From Dendronalium phyllosphericum CENA369 (lineage in GTDB: Bacteria; Cyanobacteriota; Cyanobacteriia; Cyanobacteriales; Nostocaceae): a stretch of 38,621 bases of DNA. Position 1 is the stretch's first letter, and every line of letters starts with the position of its first letter. The translations under genes were made by a program, and so were the position numbers. This document shows positions 24,104-32,194 of the stretch, piece by piece. Location: assembly GCF_016056275.1 (NCBI RefSeq), contig NZ_JAECZA010000239.1, positions 1 through 38,621 on the forward strand. The letters are read 5' to 3'. Below the pieces are notes generated by a model. The model made no database searches. It was not told the DNA's origin and worked only from the letters and a program-made list of their open reading frames with translations.

Positions 24104-24121
24104 CTTGACTATTTCTTGACT
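24104..24121 (+). promoter_or_regulatory. Putative OmpR-type box, DUF347 side
   Basis: CTTGACT at 24104-24110 and again at 24115-24121, an exact direct repeat with 11-bp period. It is the mirror image of the box at 23976-23993 within a 24-base match. It lies about 105-122 bases upstream of the DUF347 start. Confidence 0.55.
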
Positions 24122-24225
24122 TTTACTGTGTAAATTACAATCAGTCACTCATTTATGACAGCACAGCTAATTTTAAAATGTGAGGTAATCTCACTTCTAC
24201 ACAGAAAAAAACCAGCATAAAGATT

Positions 24226-24993
24226 ATGAAAAAAATATTCAATAGAGTTCCAGAAATTACAATGATTTTCTGGATTATTAAGGTTTTGGCAACAACAGTA
24301 GGTGAAACATTTGCAGATTTTTTATCGGCAACTCTAAATCTTGGTTTAGGTGTTACATCCTACATTATGAGCAGTATTTTGTTGATTGCTCTGTTAAATC
24401 AGTTTAAGTTAAAACGCTATGTTCCAGCTAGTTTTTGGTTTGTGGTCGTTTTGATAAGTATCGTGGGCACACTGATTACTGATAGATTAGTAGACGAGTT
24501 TGGAGTTAGTTTAATAACAACTACTATAGCTTTTAGTTTTTCTTTATTAATAGTTTTTGTGTTCTGGTATTCAAACGAAAAAACATTAGCTATGCACTCT
24601 ATAAATACAGCGAAAAGAGAGCTTTTCTATTGGGTAGCTGTTTTGTTGACGTTTGCTTTGGGCACTGCAACAGGAGACTTATTAGCAGAGGCTTTAAAAG
24701 TGGGTTATGCCCAATCAGCACTGATATTTGGTGCTTCAATTGCAATCATAGCGATCGGTTATTATTACTTGAAAATGAATGCAGTTTTGGGATTCTGGTT
24801 AGCTTACATCTTGACTCGCCCACTTGGAGCATCTATAGGTGATTTACTATCTCAATCTCCTACAAATGGAGGTTTTGGTTTTGGTACGGTTGGAACCAGT
24901 ATGCTTTTTCTTTCTATAATCGTCAGCTTAGTTATCTATTTAAGCTTTAAGCGCAATAAACCAGCTTTACAAACGAGTGACCGACAAGATTGA
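24226..24993 (+). CDS. DUF347 (COG4705) repeat membrane protein, first copy
   Basis: A 255-residue polytopic membrane protein with about eight helices. It is built of four internal repeats, each holding a G-x-x-x-x-D motif in a helix: IIKVLATTVGETFADFLS, ISIVGTLITDRLVDEFG, LTFALGTATGDLLAEALKVGY and LTRPLGASIGDLLSQSPTNGG followed by FGFGTVGTS. This is the pattern of DUF347/COG4705 proteins, whose function is not firmly known. The buried Asp/Glu positions suggest ion or metal movement, which is an inference. Divergence from the PepSY gene and the upstream two-component pair suggest a common stimulus. It is followed by two related copies. Confidence 0.82.
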   Translation: MKKIFNRVPEITMIFWIIKVLATTVGETFADFLSATLNLGLGVTSYIMSSILLIALLNQFKLKRYVPASFWFVVVLISIVGTLITDRLVDEFGVSLITTTIAFSFSLLIVFVFWYSNEKTLAMHSINTAKRELFYWVAVLLTFALGTATGDLLAEALKVGYAQSALIFGASIAIIAIGYYYLKMNAVLGFWLAYILTRPLGASIGDLLSQSPTNGGFGFGTVGTSMLFLSIIVSLVIYLSFKRNKPALQTSDRQD

Positions 24994-25130
24994 AAATGCG
25001 ATCGCCTTCTCTATCTTAAGCATTTTTATATTTGTGACCTAGCGATTTTGTGATTCTTGACTTTCTCTCTTTACAGTAAAGTCGCAAGTTCCAATAAATT
25101 ATAATATTCCGACAGTAAGTAAGAGTAAAA

Positions 25131-25335
25131 ATGAGTAAACTTACACAAATTGCTGGATCATTTTACCCAACTTTTTCAAGTCATATTGTTTTCAATTGCG
25201 TTTGTTATCACCCGAAACTTCGGTGCAACATTCGGGGATATGCTAATAAAATCACATGCAAAAGGTGGACTCGCTTACGGTACTATCGGCTCATCTATAT
25301 TCCTTGTGTCAATTCTTGGAATCTGTATCCTATAG
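25131..25335 (+). pseudogene. DUF347 remnant with large internal deletion and frameshift
   Basis: The first ten or so codons (MSKLTQIAG...) and about 45 bases upstream closely match the start of the intact gene at 25448. The sequence then jumps, in another frame, to the C-terminal part (VILFSIAFVITRNFGATFGDMLIKSHAKGGLAYGTIGSS), which is about 90% identical in DNA to the end of that gene. The middle, about 500 bases, is missing. In the intact gene the two corresponding points both read CATTATTTT (25473-25481 and 25970-25978), so deletion between short direct repeats explains both the loss and the frameshift. This is a decayed tandem duplicate. Confidence 0.85.
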
Positions 25336-25447
25336 AGTACCGTCTCATGTGCGTGGTACTGCTTTTAGGTTAATTTGGTTACTGGCGCAGCAGTGAAACC
25401 GCAAGTTCCAATAAATTATGATATTTCGATAGTAAATAAGAGCAAAA

Positions 25448-26203
25448 ATGAACAAACTTCCGCAAATCACTGCATTATTTTGGATTATGAAAATATGTGC
25501 AACCACTCTAGGAGAAACAGCAGGAGACCTTTTATCGATGACGCTAAATGTGGGCTATGCGGTTAGTTCCACTATATTAATTGGAGTATTTTTAGCTACT
25601 CTTGTGACTCAATTGGTATCGAAATGCTATAATCCACTGCTTTACTGGACTGTCATTCTTTCAACCAGCACAGCCGGTACAACAATGTCAGATTACATAG
25701 ATCGCACTTTAAAGCTGGGCTACGCTACAGGGTCTATGATTTTAATTACCCTGCTGTTGATTATGTTGGCATTCTGGCGATTTAGTGTTGGTTCTTTATC
25801 TGTTACGAATGTCAAAACGCCTCAAGTTGAAATACTTTATTGGACAACAATTCTATTTTCAAATACTTTGGGTACTGCCTTGGGCGATTTCCTAGCCGAT
25901 ACTTCCGGACTGGGATTTGTAGGAGGGGCACTGTTAATTTCTGGTTTGCTTGCTCTTGTATTGGCAGCACATTATTTTACCCTATTTTCCCAAGTCATAT
26001 TGTTTTGGATTGCGTTTGTCCTCACCCGACCCTTCGGTGCAACATTCGGAGATATTCTAACAAAATCACACGCAAAAGGTGGACTCGCTTACGGTACTAT
26101 CGGCTCATCTATAGTCCTTGTGTCAATACTTGGAGTCTGTATCCTGTTCACAACTCTAAAACAGAGAAGACTAAGTGTAGCTAGGCTTTCTAACGATGAA
26201 TAA
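25448..26203 (+). CDS. DUF347 (COG4705) repeat membrane protein, second intact copy
   Basis: A 251-residue paralogue of the protein at 24226, with the same four-repeat plan: IMKICATTLGETAGDLLSMTLNVGY, STSTAGTTMSDYIDRTLKLGY, FSNTLGTALGDFLADTSGLGF and LTRPFGATFGDILTKSHAKGGLAYGTIGSS. Each repeat has a Gly-rich helix with a conserved Asp. Function is unknown; transport is a guess from topology. The gene and its upstream 45 bases are duplicated in the remnant at 25131-25335. A single CTTGACT half-site lies at 25056-25062, ahead of the remnant rather than this gene. Confidence 0.84.
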   Translation: MNKLPQITALFWIMKICATTLGETAGDLLSMTLNVGYAVSSTILIGVFLATLVTQLVSKCYNPLLYWTVILSTSTAGTTMSDYIDRTLKLGYATGSMILITLLLIMLAFWRFSVGSLSVTNVKTPQVEILYWTTILFSNTLGTALGDFLADTSGLGFVGGALLISGLLALVLAAHYFTLFSQVILFWIAFVLTRPFGATFGDILTKSHAKGGLAYGTIGSSIVLVSILGVCILFTTLKQRRLSVARLSNDE

Positions 26204-26509
26204 CATTACTGGTAACGAATTGAGGTTTCTTGGAGGCGGTAGAATTTCATTCTGATTTCATCGTCAAGTGTGATAATGATAAGTGTAATTAATCGCGATT
26301 TAACAATTACAGCTTTCTCTTAGCATCGAATTATCAGTTATCAACCCAAAGGTAACAGTAGTCACAACAAAAACTTTTCAAACCATCCCCTGTAAGATTT
26401 GGGTTTTGAGATTTGTCAGGATGTTAACTGATATTAGTTCCAACGTGATGCTTTAGTTGCTGATGCTACCACCAAGGCTAATCGTAGAGCCACCGCAAGA
26501 GTGTAACAG
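26204..26509. other. Gap with a possible short gene remnant (26438-26506)
   Basis: 306 bases between the DUF347 copy and the PAP2 gene. An open frame at 26438-26506 reads FQRDALVADATTKANRRATA and then RV before the stop. The ATTKANRRATARV pattern recalls the C-terminal end of OmpA-like domains, in which a Thr-x-x-x-Arg-x-x-Asn-Arg-Arg-Val motif is conserved. It has no start codon and an in-frame stop directly upstream. It may be the tail of a lost gene; the evidence is weak. Otherwise the gap shows only AT-rich DNA. Confidence 0.25.
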
Positions 26510-27190
26510 ATGATACGAAATATTTCTACCTTTTGGTTACGTCATATACATCCTCGTTTGGCTTCTTTAATTGCCACAATTGGTATATTTGGACTTGCTG
26601 TTTGCCTGCTAATCTTGTTTGTTCTCGCCAAGCTAGCTGAAGAAGTTTTAGAGAAAGAAGCTTTTGCATTTGATACATCTTTTTTATTATGGTTGCATCA
26701 GTTTGCTAATCCTAGTCTAGATAATTTTATGCTGGCTATAACTAATATTGGCAATCCTAGTACAGTGGTAATTGTAGCAGGAACTTCTTTAGGAATACTT
26801 TGGTGGCGACGTTATCGAGTAGAAGCATACATTTTTGTACTTGCCTGTTTAGGAGGTTTAATTTTAAATACAGGGCTAAAGTTGTTTTTTTCTAAACCTC
26901 GCCCTGAACTTTGGCATCAGTTAATTTCTGAAAAATTTTTTAGTTTTCCTAGTGGTCATGCACTAGGTTCTATGGTGCTGTATGGTTTTATCTCTTACTT
27001 GCTAGCAATTCACTATCCTCAATTCACCAAAGTAATTTACAGTGCGGCAGTTATTTTAATCGCAGTCATTGGTATGAGTCGGCTATATTTAGGAGTACAT
27101 TGGCCTACAGATGTAATTGCAGGTTATGGAGTCGGTTTTTTATGGCTAATGATATGTATTACGATGCTGAAATTGCAAAGATTGAAATGA
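26510..27190 (+). CDS. PAP2-superfamily membrane phosphatase
   Basis: A 226-residue integral membrane phosphatase with about six helices. The three catalytic signatures are intact: KLFFSKPRP (KxxxxxxRP, about residues 124-132), PSGH in FSFPSGHALGSM and SRLYLGVHWPTDVIAG (SRxxxxxHxxxD, nucleophile His). The family removes phosphate from lipid phosphates such as phosphatidate or undecaprenyl diphosphate. An undecaprenyl-diphosphate phosphatase role is possible because a GT-C glycosyltransferase gene, whose class uses polyprenyl-linked donors, converges with it. ATG 26510 gives a short cytoplasmic N-terminus before the first helix. Confidence 0.9.
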   Translation: MIRNISTFWLRHIHPRLASLIATIGIFGLAVCLLILFVLAKLAEEVLEKEAFAFDTSFLLWLHQFANPSLDNFMLAITNIGNPSTVVIVAGTSLGILWWRRYRVEAYIFVLACLGGLILNTGLKLFFSKPRPELWHQLISEKFFSFPSGHALGSMVLYGFISYLLAIHYPQFTKVIYSAAVILIAVIGMSRLYLGVHWPTDVIAGYGVGFLWLMICITMLKLQRLK

Positions 27191-27229
27191 TGAAGTAATA
27201 GCAAAGCAACTATCTGCTATTACTGCATC
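27189..27229. terminator. Bidirectional hairpin between convergent genes
   Basis: GATGAAGTAATAGCA at 27189-27203 pairs with TGCTATTACTGCATC at 27215-27229 (one mismatch in 15). It spans the stop codons of the convergent PAP2 (27190) and glycosyltransferase (27210) genes. It is well placed to stop transcription from both sides even though T-runs are absent. Confidence 0.65.
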
Positions 27230-28907
27230 GGTAAAGTTGATAAGGAACACCTATGCGATAGTGCTGTGTAGGATCTATATTGCAAGTTGTTTGCCCAGAA
27301 AGTGCAATCTGCTGCGGATAGTCGCGTTTTCTCAAGCCAGGGCCAACTATCCATAAATTCTGTTTAGATGTTGTTGGTAGGCGCAGTTGGGAAAAGTTTT
27401 TCCAAAAAGCAGATAAATCAGGAGATTTTTGTAAAACAGCAAAACTATCAGAATTTAATCTCGCAGATTTATCCGTTTTGTTTATTTTTAATTCTCCTAC
27501 AGGTGTTTGACTCCTGAGTTGTTCTAATGCCAAGGCAAAACTAAAACCTAAAGCCACATCTTGGTAATTACTATATGCAACAACTAGCGTCAATGATGCA
27601 TAAGGTTCTAAGTTCATGTTTTGGGCAACTTTTTCGGGCTGAAAAGGTTTTTGAAAGACTAAGTTAGAAACTACAAAAATACAACTAATAAACCCGACAA
27701 GTATAAATATTATCGATGAGCGATTAATTTTGCTAATGCTGGCTGCTAGCAAAGCGCAAAAGCTGGGATAGTAGACAAAAGTATAGCGGGGAACAACGGT
27801 AATATCTTTACCTAAAATATAAACAATAGCAAAAAATTGTAATAATACAAAAGCAGTAAAACTTAACAGTGTTAATGTTGCTAAATGAGTTTTATCTTGT
27901 GCCCATAAATTTTTTAAACCTTTGAATATTTGCCTTCCTGCCCAAATGGCAAAAATCAGCATTAATAAGCCAGAAATAACTACAATTAGCAACGGCTGAT
28001 TTTCTACAGGGAGAGCGATCGCCATCAATACCCAACTAATCAGAGTTTGGTACAGAGGTGCAATATGAGTAGGGGAAGGCAACCAATTGGTTTCGGAACG
28101 CTGAAAATGACTTAATATAACTAGCAACCAAGGAATAAAACTAACCAGAACGCTGCTAGTAGAAATAATTAAAGCAAACCAGATTTGACGTTTGTTTTGT
28201 ATCTTTGCTTTCCCCCAATACATCAATACAATGATTGTGGCAATTTCAGCAATGAAAGCCAAAGCAAAAAAATAGTGTATATAAAGAGCGATACTATTAA
28301 TAATTGTCCATAAAATCCAAACCCAAAATCTCGGTTGCGTTCGCTCAACAATATCTCGCTGAATTTGCATTAACCCCAATAATGCTAAAGTGATAAGGAA
28401 CATGGGCATGGTATAGTGCCGTGCTTCTTGGGAAAGGTAAACAGCAAAAGGGGAAACAGCCATTAGCAATGCTGCGATAATTCCAGATGCTTTTGAAAAT
28501 GCGATCCGATTCACCCCATAAATTGCCGCGATCGCACCTACACCAAATAAAGCTGGTAGCGATCGCAATTTTGCTACCCACTCCGTTCCTAAAGGAGTCA
28601 TTAGCCCTAACCAGTTGTACATGACGCAAAAAAATAACGGCGGATGTGTAGACTGAATGGCAACGTTTTCGGCAATTTGATTGCAACTAACTCCAGGTTG
28701 AAATGTAAAAATATCCTGTACGCGATCGAGCGGAAATACCACATTAAAAGGCAAATCGTGGTAATTTTTACCCAAGCTGAAAATAGCAGTAATTACCTCA
28801 TCCATCCACAGTGGTTTGAGGTCTAAATGCCAAAAGCGCAAAACAGCACCAAGTGCGATCGCCCCAGCTAAACCCAGATAATGTAGAGTAAGTCTCCGAT
28901 TTTTCAT
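27210..28907 (-). CDS. GT-C membrane glycosyltransferase (GT39/GT83-like)
   Basis: A 565-residue polytopic membrane protein with about ten or more helices and a C-terminal extracytoplasmic domain. Diagnostic features lie at the N-terminus: LRFWHLDLKPLWMDEVITA contains the Asp-Glu catalytic pair in the first loop, and STHPPLFFCVMYNWL is the second conserved loop. VSPFAVYLSQEARHYTMPMF is also typical of the ArnT/PMT-like group. These enzymes transfer a sugar from a polyprenyl-phosphate donor outside the membrane. Substrate and acceptor cannot be read from sequence. No obvious operon partner is present. Confidence 0.8.
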   Translation of the reverse strand: MKNRRLTLHYLGLAGAIALGAVLRFWHLDLKPLWMDEVITAIFSLGKNYHDLPFNVVFPLDRVQDIFTFQPGVSCNQIAENVAIQSTHPPLFFCVMYNWLGLMTPLGTEWVAKLRSLPALFGVGAIAAIYGVNRIAFSKASGIIAALLMAVSPFAVYLSQEARHYTMPMFLITLALLGLMQIQRDIVERTQPRFWVWILWTIINSIALYIHYFFALAFIAEIATIIVLMYWGKAKIQNKRQIWFALIISTSSVLVSFIPWLLVILSHFQRSETNWLPSPTHIAPLYQTLISWVLMAIALPVENQPLLIVVISGLLMLIFAIWAGRQIFKGLKNLWAQDKTHLATLTLLSFTAFVLLQFFAIVYILGKDITVVPRYTFVYYPSFCALLAASISKINRSSIIFILVGFISCIFVVSNLVFQKPFQPEKVAQNMNLEPYASLTLVVAYSNYQDVALGFSFALALEQLRSQTPVGELKINKTDKSARLNSDSFAVLQKSPDLSAFWKNFSQLRLPTTSKQNLWIVGPGLRKRDYPQQIALSGQTTCNIDPTQHYRIGVPYQLYRCSNSR

Positions 28908-29017
28908 TATTTAGCTATTAGCTAATTGATTTTTTGTTTCGGATTTTAACCACAGATAAATATAGAGAGTTATTCATATCTGCGGTTTGATAACTAATTA
29001 AAAGTCTAAAATTTTAT

Positions 29018-31510
29018 ATGTCAGATGCTAATTTTACCGCTACTGTGCCTCCAGAATCTCTCCAATCAAAATTATCTCAACCATCGCCGATTTCTTATCT
29101 GCGAGAAAAAATTGTCGAAATTCGCAATGGTTTACGTCCCGGACAACAGCAAATGGCTGACTGGGACTCCGGGCCATTGGCTGTTTCTGCCGTTCCTGGG
29201 GCTGGAAAATCCACGGGTATGGCGGCGGCGGCGGCAATTGCGATCGCCCGACAGTATGATTCAACTGAGTCGCGGCCGTCTTCTCGTCGTCAAATTGTAG
29301 TTGTTACCTTTACTCGTTCCGCTGCTGCCAATATCAAAGCGAAGATTCGTAAATATTTGCGAGAGGATTTATCTCTACCGCAAACTGGTTTTGCTGTTTA
29401 TACTTTGCACGGTTTGGCATTAAACATTGCCAGTCGCCACCCCGACTTATCGGGTTTACAGTTAGAAAATGTCACATTAATTACGCCAAGTCAAAGCCAC
29501 CGTTTTATTCGCACAGCAGTAGAACAATGGATTGCTAATAATCCAGGTCAGTATTTACGTCTGCTAGAAGGTCAACAATTTGACGGAGAAGAAACAGAAA
29601 GATTGCGTCGCCAATCGGTATTGCGGACAGAAGTATTACCAGAGTTGGCTACTACAGTCATTCACGAAGCCAAAAGTTCTGGGATACCGCCAGAAAAACT
29701 GCGGGAGTGGAGTCAACAAACTACAGACGCGTATGCAATTTTGCGCATCGCGGCGGGATTGTACGAGCAATATCAAAACTTAATGCGATCGCGTGACTTC
29801 ATTGACTACGACGATATGATTTTAGCTGCCTTGCGCGTTCTGGAAAATGACAGCGCCCGTCGCATCGAGCAAAACCAAGTGTTCGCCGTCTTTGAAGACG
29901 AAGCCCAAGATTCTAGTCCCTTGCAGACGCGGTTACTAGAAATTTTGGCGAGTGACACAGAACAGGACGCGGGGACGCGGGGACGCGAGGATAGGGAGAT
30001 GAGGGAGATGAGGGGGATGATTCCTCACTCAGCACTCAATTTAGTGCGTGTTGGCGATCCTAACCAGGCGATTAACTCGACGTTTACGCCAGCCGATCCG
30101 ATTTATTTTCGGCAATTTTGTGAAGAGTGCGATCGCGTCGAACGATTGGCAACAATGGATCGAGCTGGTCGCAGTACTAGAATTATTATCGAAGCTGCTA
30201 ATTTTGCTCTTCAATGGATTAATAGTCAGTGGTCAGTAGGGGCGAACGTAACAGCGCCCGTACAGTTGTCAGTAGCGACTAACAACCAACAACTAAAAAC
30301 TGACAACCGACAAATGCCATTTCGTTTACAAACCATCTGTACTGTTGATACTGGCGACCCCCAAAAAAATGCTAATCCCGCGCCACTAGGAAGGGGATTA
30401 GAACTATATACTCCCCGTGATATTAATCAGACAGTTGAATTGCTCTCCCAAAGGGTAATCGAATTATTTGCTGAAGACCCAAGTAATACTCGTGCAGCAG
30501 TTTTAGTGCGAGAAAATCGCCAAGGAAGGTGGCTAGCAGAAGCTCTAGCACCTGTGTGCAAGGAGCATAATATCGTACTTTACGATGTGGGAGAACGCGA
30601 TCGCCGCTCCCATGTGCCGCAGGAAATTTTAGCACTACTGCAATTTTGCGATCGCCCTCATTCACCTGATTACCTGAAAGCGGCTCTAGAAGCATTGGTG
30701 CAGCGCCAGTTGATTCCCACCCAAGACCTCAACGCCCTTGCTAGTCTGCCTGAAGATTTTTTATACCCTGGCCCCCTAGCAACACCCCAGTCAGAGCCAG
30801 TACAAAAAGCTTCTCACTTATGTCGCAGTTTACTCCGCGCTCGCTTAGAACTGCCTCTCTATCAGTTGATTTCTTTTCTCGCTTTAACTTTAAATTACGA
30901 CCAAGCAGAATTAGCAACTGCTGACAAACTTGCAGAAAGGGTCAACCAGCAAATAGCCGGCAACAATTCTATGGGGGCAATATTGTCAGTTCTAAGTGAA
31001 ATTGTGAGTTCCGAACGGTTTGAACCTGTAGAAACAGAAGATTTAGAAGCGCGTTATACCCGTGCAGGACAACTGACGATTATTACCATGCATAAAGCTA
31101 AAGGGTTGGATTGGGACTATGTATTTATTCCCTTTCTCCACGAAAACTTGATTCCTGGTAAATTTTGGGTTCCTCCCCAAAGTCAGTTTTTAGGTAACTT
31201 TACCTTATCAGAAGTCGCTCGCGCTCAAATTCGTGCTGCTCTGCACGGTGAATCTGAAATACCAGATGTAACACAAGCTTGGGAGTTAGCAAAAAACCTG
31301 AAAACTGCTGAGGAATATCGTTTACTTTATGTAGCGATGACAAGGGCAAAGCGGCTGTTATGGATGTCTGCGGCGCAGAAAGCACCCTTTACTTGGAGTA
31401 AACCCGATAATTTACAAGAACAAGCGCCTTGTCCTGTATTTCCAGCATTAAAGCGCCAGTTTCCTGAATGTGTGGTGAATTCAGCGGCAATACCCAAACA
31501 AATTATTTGA
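29018..31510 (+). CDS. UvrD/PcrA-like superfamily I DNA helicase
   Basis: An 830-residue helicase. The motifs run in order: Q-region LRPGQQQMADWDSG, Walker A AVPGAGKSTGMA (Lys64), Ia VVTFTRSAAANIKAKI, motif II VFEDEAQDSSPLQ (DEAQ in place of DExx), III VGDPNQAINSTF, V ITMHKAKGLDWDYVFIPF and VI LLYVAMTRAKRLLW. Such enzymes unwind DNA in repair and replication restart. The match to cyanobacterial UvrD/REP proteins is good. Two stretches, about residues 316-341 and 402-431, are translated intergenic-type repeats that sit between conserved motifs and keep frame. The extra residues should form loops. Whether the enzyme stays active cannot be said. Confidence 0.9.
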   Translation: MSDANFTATVPPESLQSKLSQPSPISYLREKIVEIRNGLRPGQQQMADWDSGPLAVSAVPGAGKSTGMAAAAAIAIARQYDSTESRPSSRRQIVVVTFTRSAAANIKAKIRKYLREDLSLPQTGFAVYTLHGLALNIASRHPDLSGLQLENVTLITPSQSHRFIRTAVEQWIANNPGQYLRLLEGQQFDGEETERLRRQSVLRTEVLPELATTVIHEAKSSGIPPEKLREWSQQTTDAYAILRIAAGLYEQYQNLMRSRDFIDYDDMILAALRVLENDSARRIEQNQVFAVFEDEAQDSSPLQTRLLEILASDTEQDAGTRGREDREMREMRGMIPHSALNLVRVGDPNQAINSTFTPADPIYFRQFCEECDRVERLATMDRAGRSTRIIIEAANFALQWINSQWSVGANVTAPVQLSVATNNQQLKTDNRQMPFRLQTICTVDTGDPQKNANPAPLGRGLELYTPRDINQTVELLSQRVIELFAEDPSNTRAAVLVRENRQGRWLAEALAPVCKEHNIVLYDVGERDRRSHVPQEILALLQFCDRPHSPDYLKAALEALVQRQLIPTQDLNALASLPEDFLYPGPLATPQSEPVQKASHLCRSLLRARLELPLYQLISFLALTLNYDQAELATADKLAERVNQQIAGNNSMGAILSVLSEIVSSERFEPVETEDLEARYTRAGQLTIITMHKAKGLDWDYVFIPFLHENLIPGKFWVPPQSQFLGNFTLSEVARAQIRAALHGESEIPDVTQAWELAKNLKTAEEYRLLYVAMTRAKRLLWMSAAQKAPFTWSKPDNLQEQAPCPVFPALKRQFPECVVNSAAIPKQII
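29965..30038. repeat. Intergenic-type tandem repeats inserted in frame in the helicase gene (site 1)
   Basis: GGACGCG is repeated three times, followed by GGGAGATGA units and CACTCAGCACTCA. All three are short tandem repeats usually found between cyanobacterial genes. The second type also occurs at 1566-1622 and the third at 33263-33286. Here they encode about 25 polar residues between helicase motifs II and III and keep the frame. Confidence 0.8.
30223..30310. repeat. Second in-frame repeat insertion in the helicase gene (site 2)
   Basis: AGTCAGTGGTCAGTAGGGGC, then GAACGTAACAGCGCCCGTAC, then AGTTGTCAGT and AACTGACAACCGAC-like segments. GTCAGT at one end and ACTGAC at the other form inverted arms. 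GGGCGAA(C/T)GTAACAG recurs at 38607-38621. It adds about 30 residues after the conserved IIIEAANFALQWI helix without changing frame. Confidence 0.7.
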
Positions 31511-31552
31511 ACTTCGGCTATGCTTGCGGATATTTTTTACTACAGATGTCCC

Positions 31553-32170
31553 ATGCATAAAATGTCGCAGTTTAATTTATTTATTAGGCGGAGATTGTCC
31601 TCATACTCACTGACTGCAACAATTCTTGGTGCAATGGTGACACTTACTACACTACCTAGTTTAGTTACTGCTCAGTCTGCCGATGGCGATCGCCCAACTC
31701 CCTTAGCTGAGATTAACTTAAATGGTAATGTCGATAAAGATAATCAGAGTGAGTACTACTATAGCTTTATCGCCGATCCGGGTGAAGTTACTATTACGCT
31801 TGATATTCAGCCGAATAATGCTAATGTTCTAGTCGGGGTTGACTTATTTAATAGTGAGACTAAGGAACTCTTATCTTTTGAGGTTCCAGCTTATAACTCC
31901 ACAAGCGTGAGAGAAATTCAGCGAGTTCAAATCGACCGCAAACAGCCTATTTTTATCAGGATCGGCCGCAAACAATCTAGCGGTTCCGCTACCTATCGCG
32001 TTCGAGTCACAGGAGCCGTGCAACCAGCTAATAGTCAGCAAGGAACTACAACAGAGTCAACATCATCTTTAAATTTACCTAGTCAGGGAATGCTCCGCAT
32101 AGAAATGGATAACGGTAGTGTCGAAGAAATCAACCTGAGTCGCATTCGCAGAGCAACCGTCAGGCAATAA
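31553..32170 (+). CDS. Secreted protein with pre-peptidase C-terminal-like beta domain
   Basis: About 205 residues. The signal peptide is MHKMSQFNLFIRRRLSSYSL through VTAQS. The mature part has one beta-sandwich resembling the bacterial pre-peptidase C-terminal (PPC) domain at about residues 50-150: NLNGNVDKDNQSEYYYSFIA, GEVTITLDIQPNNANVLVGV and PIFIRIGRKQSSGSATYRVRV. A Ser/Thr-rich linker and a basic tail (EEINLSRIRRATVRQ) follow. PPC domains are accessory, secretion or binding modules. No catalytic domain is present. An ATG at 31520, ten bases after the helicase stop, is also in frame but would add an odd N-terminus. The next secreted protein gene begins 24 bases downstream. Confidence 0.65.
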   Translation: MHKMSQFNLFIRRRLSSYSLTATILGAMVTLTTLPSLVTAQSADGDRPTPLAEINLNGNVDKDNQSEYYYSFIADPGEVTITLDIQPNNANVLVGVDLFNSETKELLSFEVPAYNSTSVREIQRVQIDRKQPIFIRIGRKQSSGSATYRVRVTGAVQPANSQQGTTTESTSSLNLPSQGMLRIEMDNGSVEEINLSRIRRATVRQ

Positions 32171-32194
32171 TCTTCAATATTAAGGTACGACGGG

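Larger units (their letters stand above)
23924..24225. promoter_or_regulatory. Divergent PepSY/DUF347 promoter region
   Basis: A 302-base intergenic region holding the start regions of both divergent genes. It contains a 24-base sequence (ATCTTGACTATTTCTTGACT plus TTTA) in opposite orientation on its two sides, each near one gene. The arrangement suggests that one regulator controls both directions. The remainder is AT-rich and unstructured. Confidence 0.6.
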
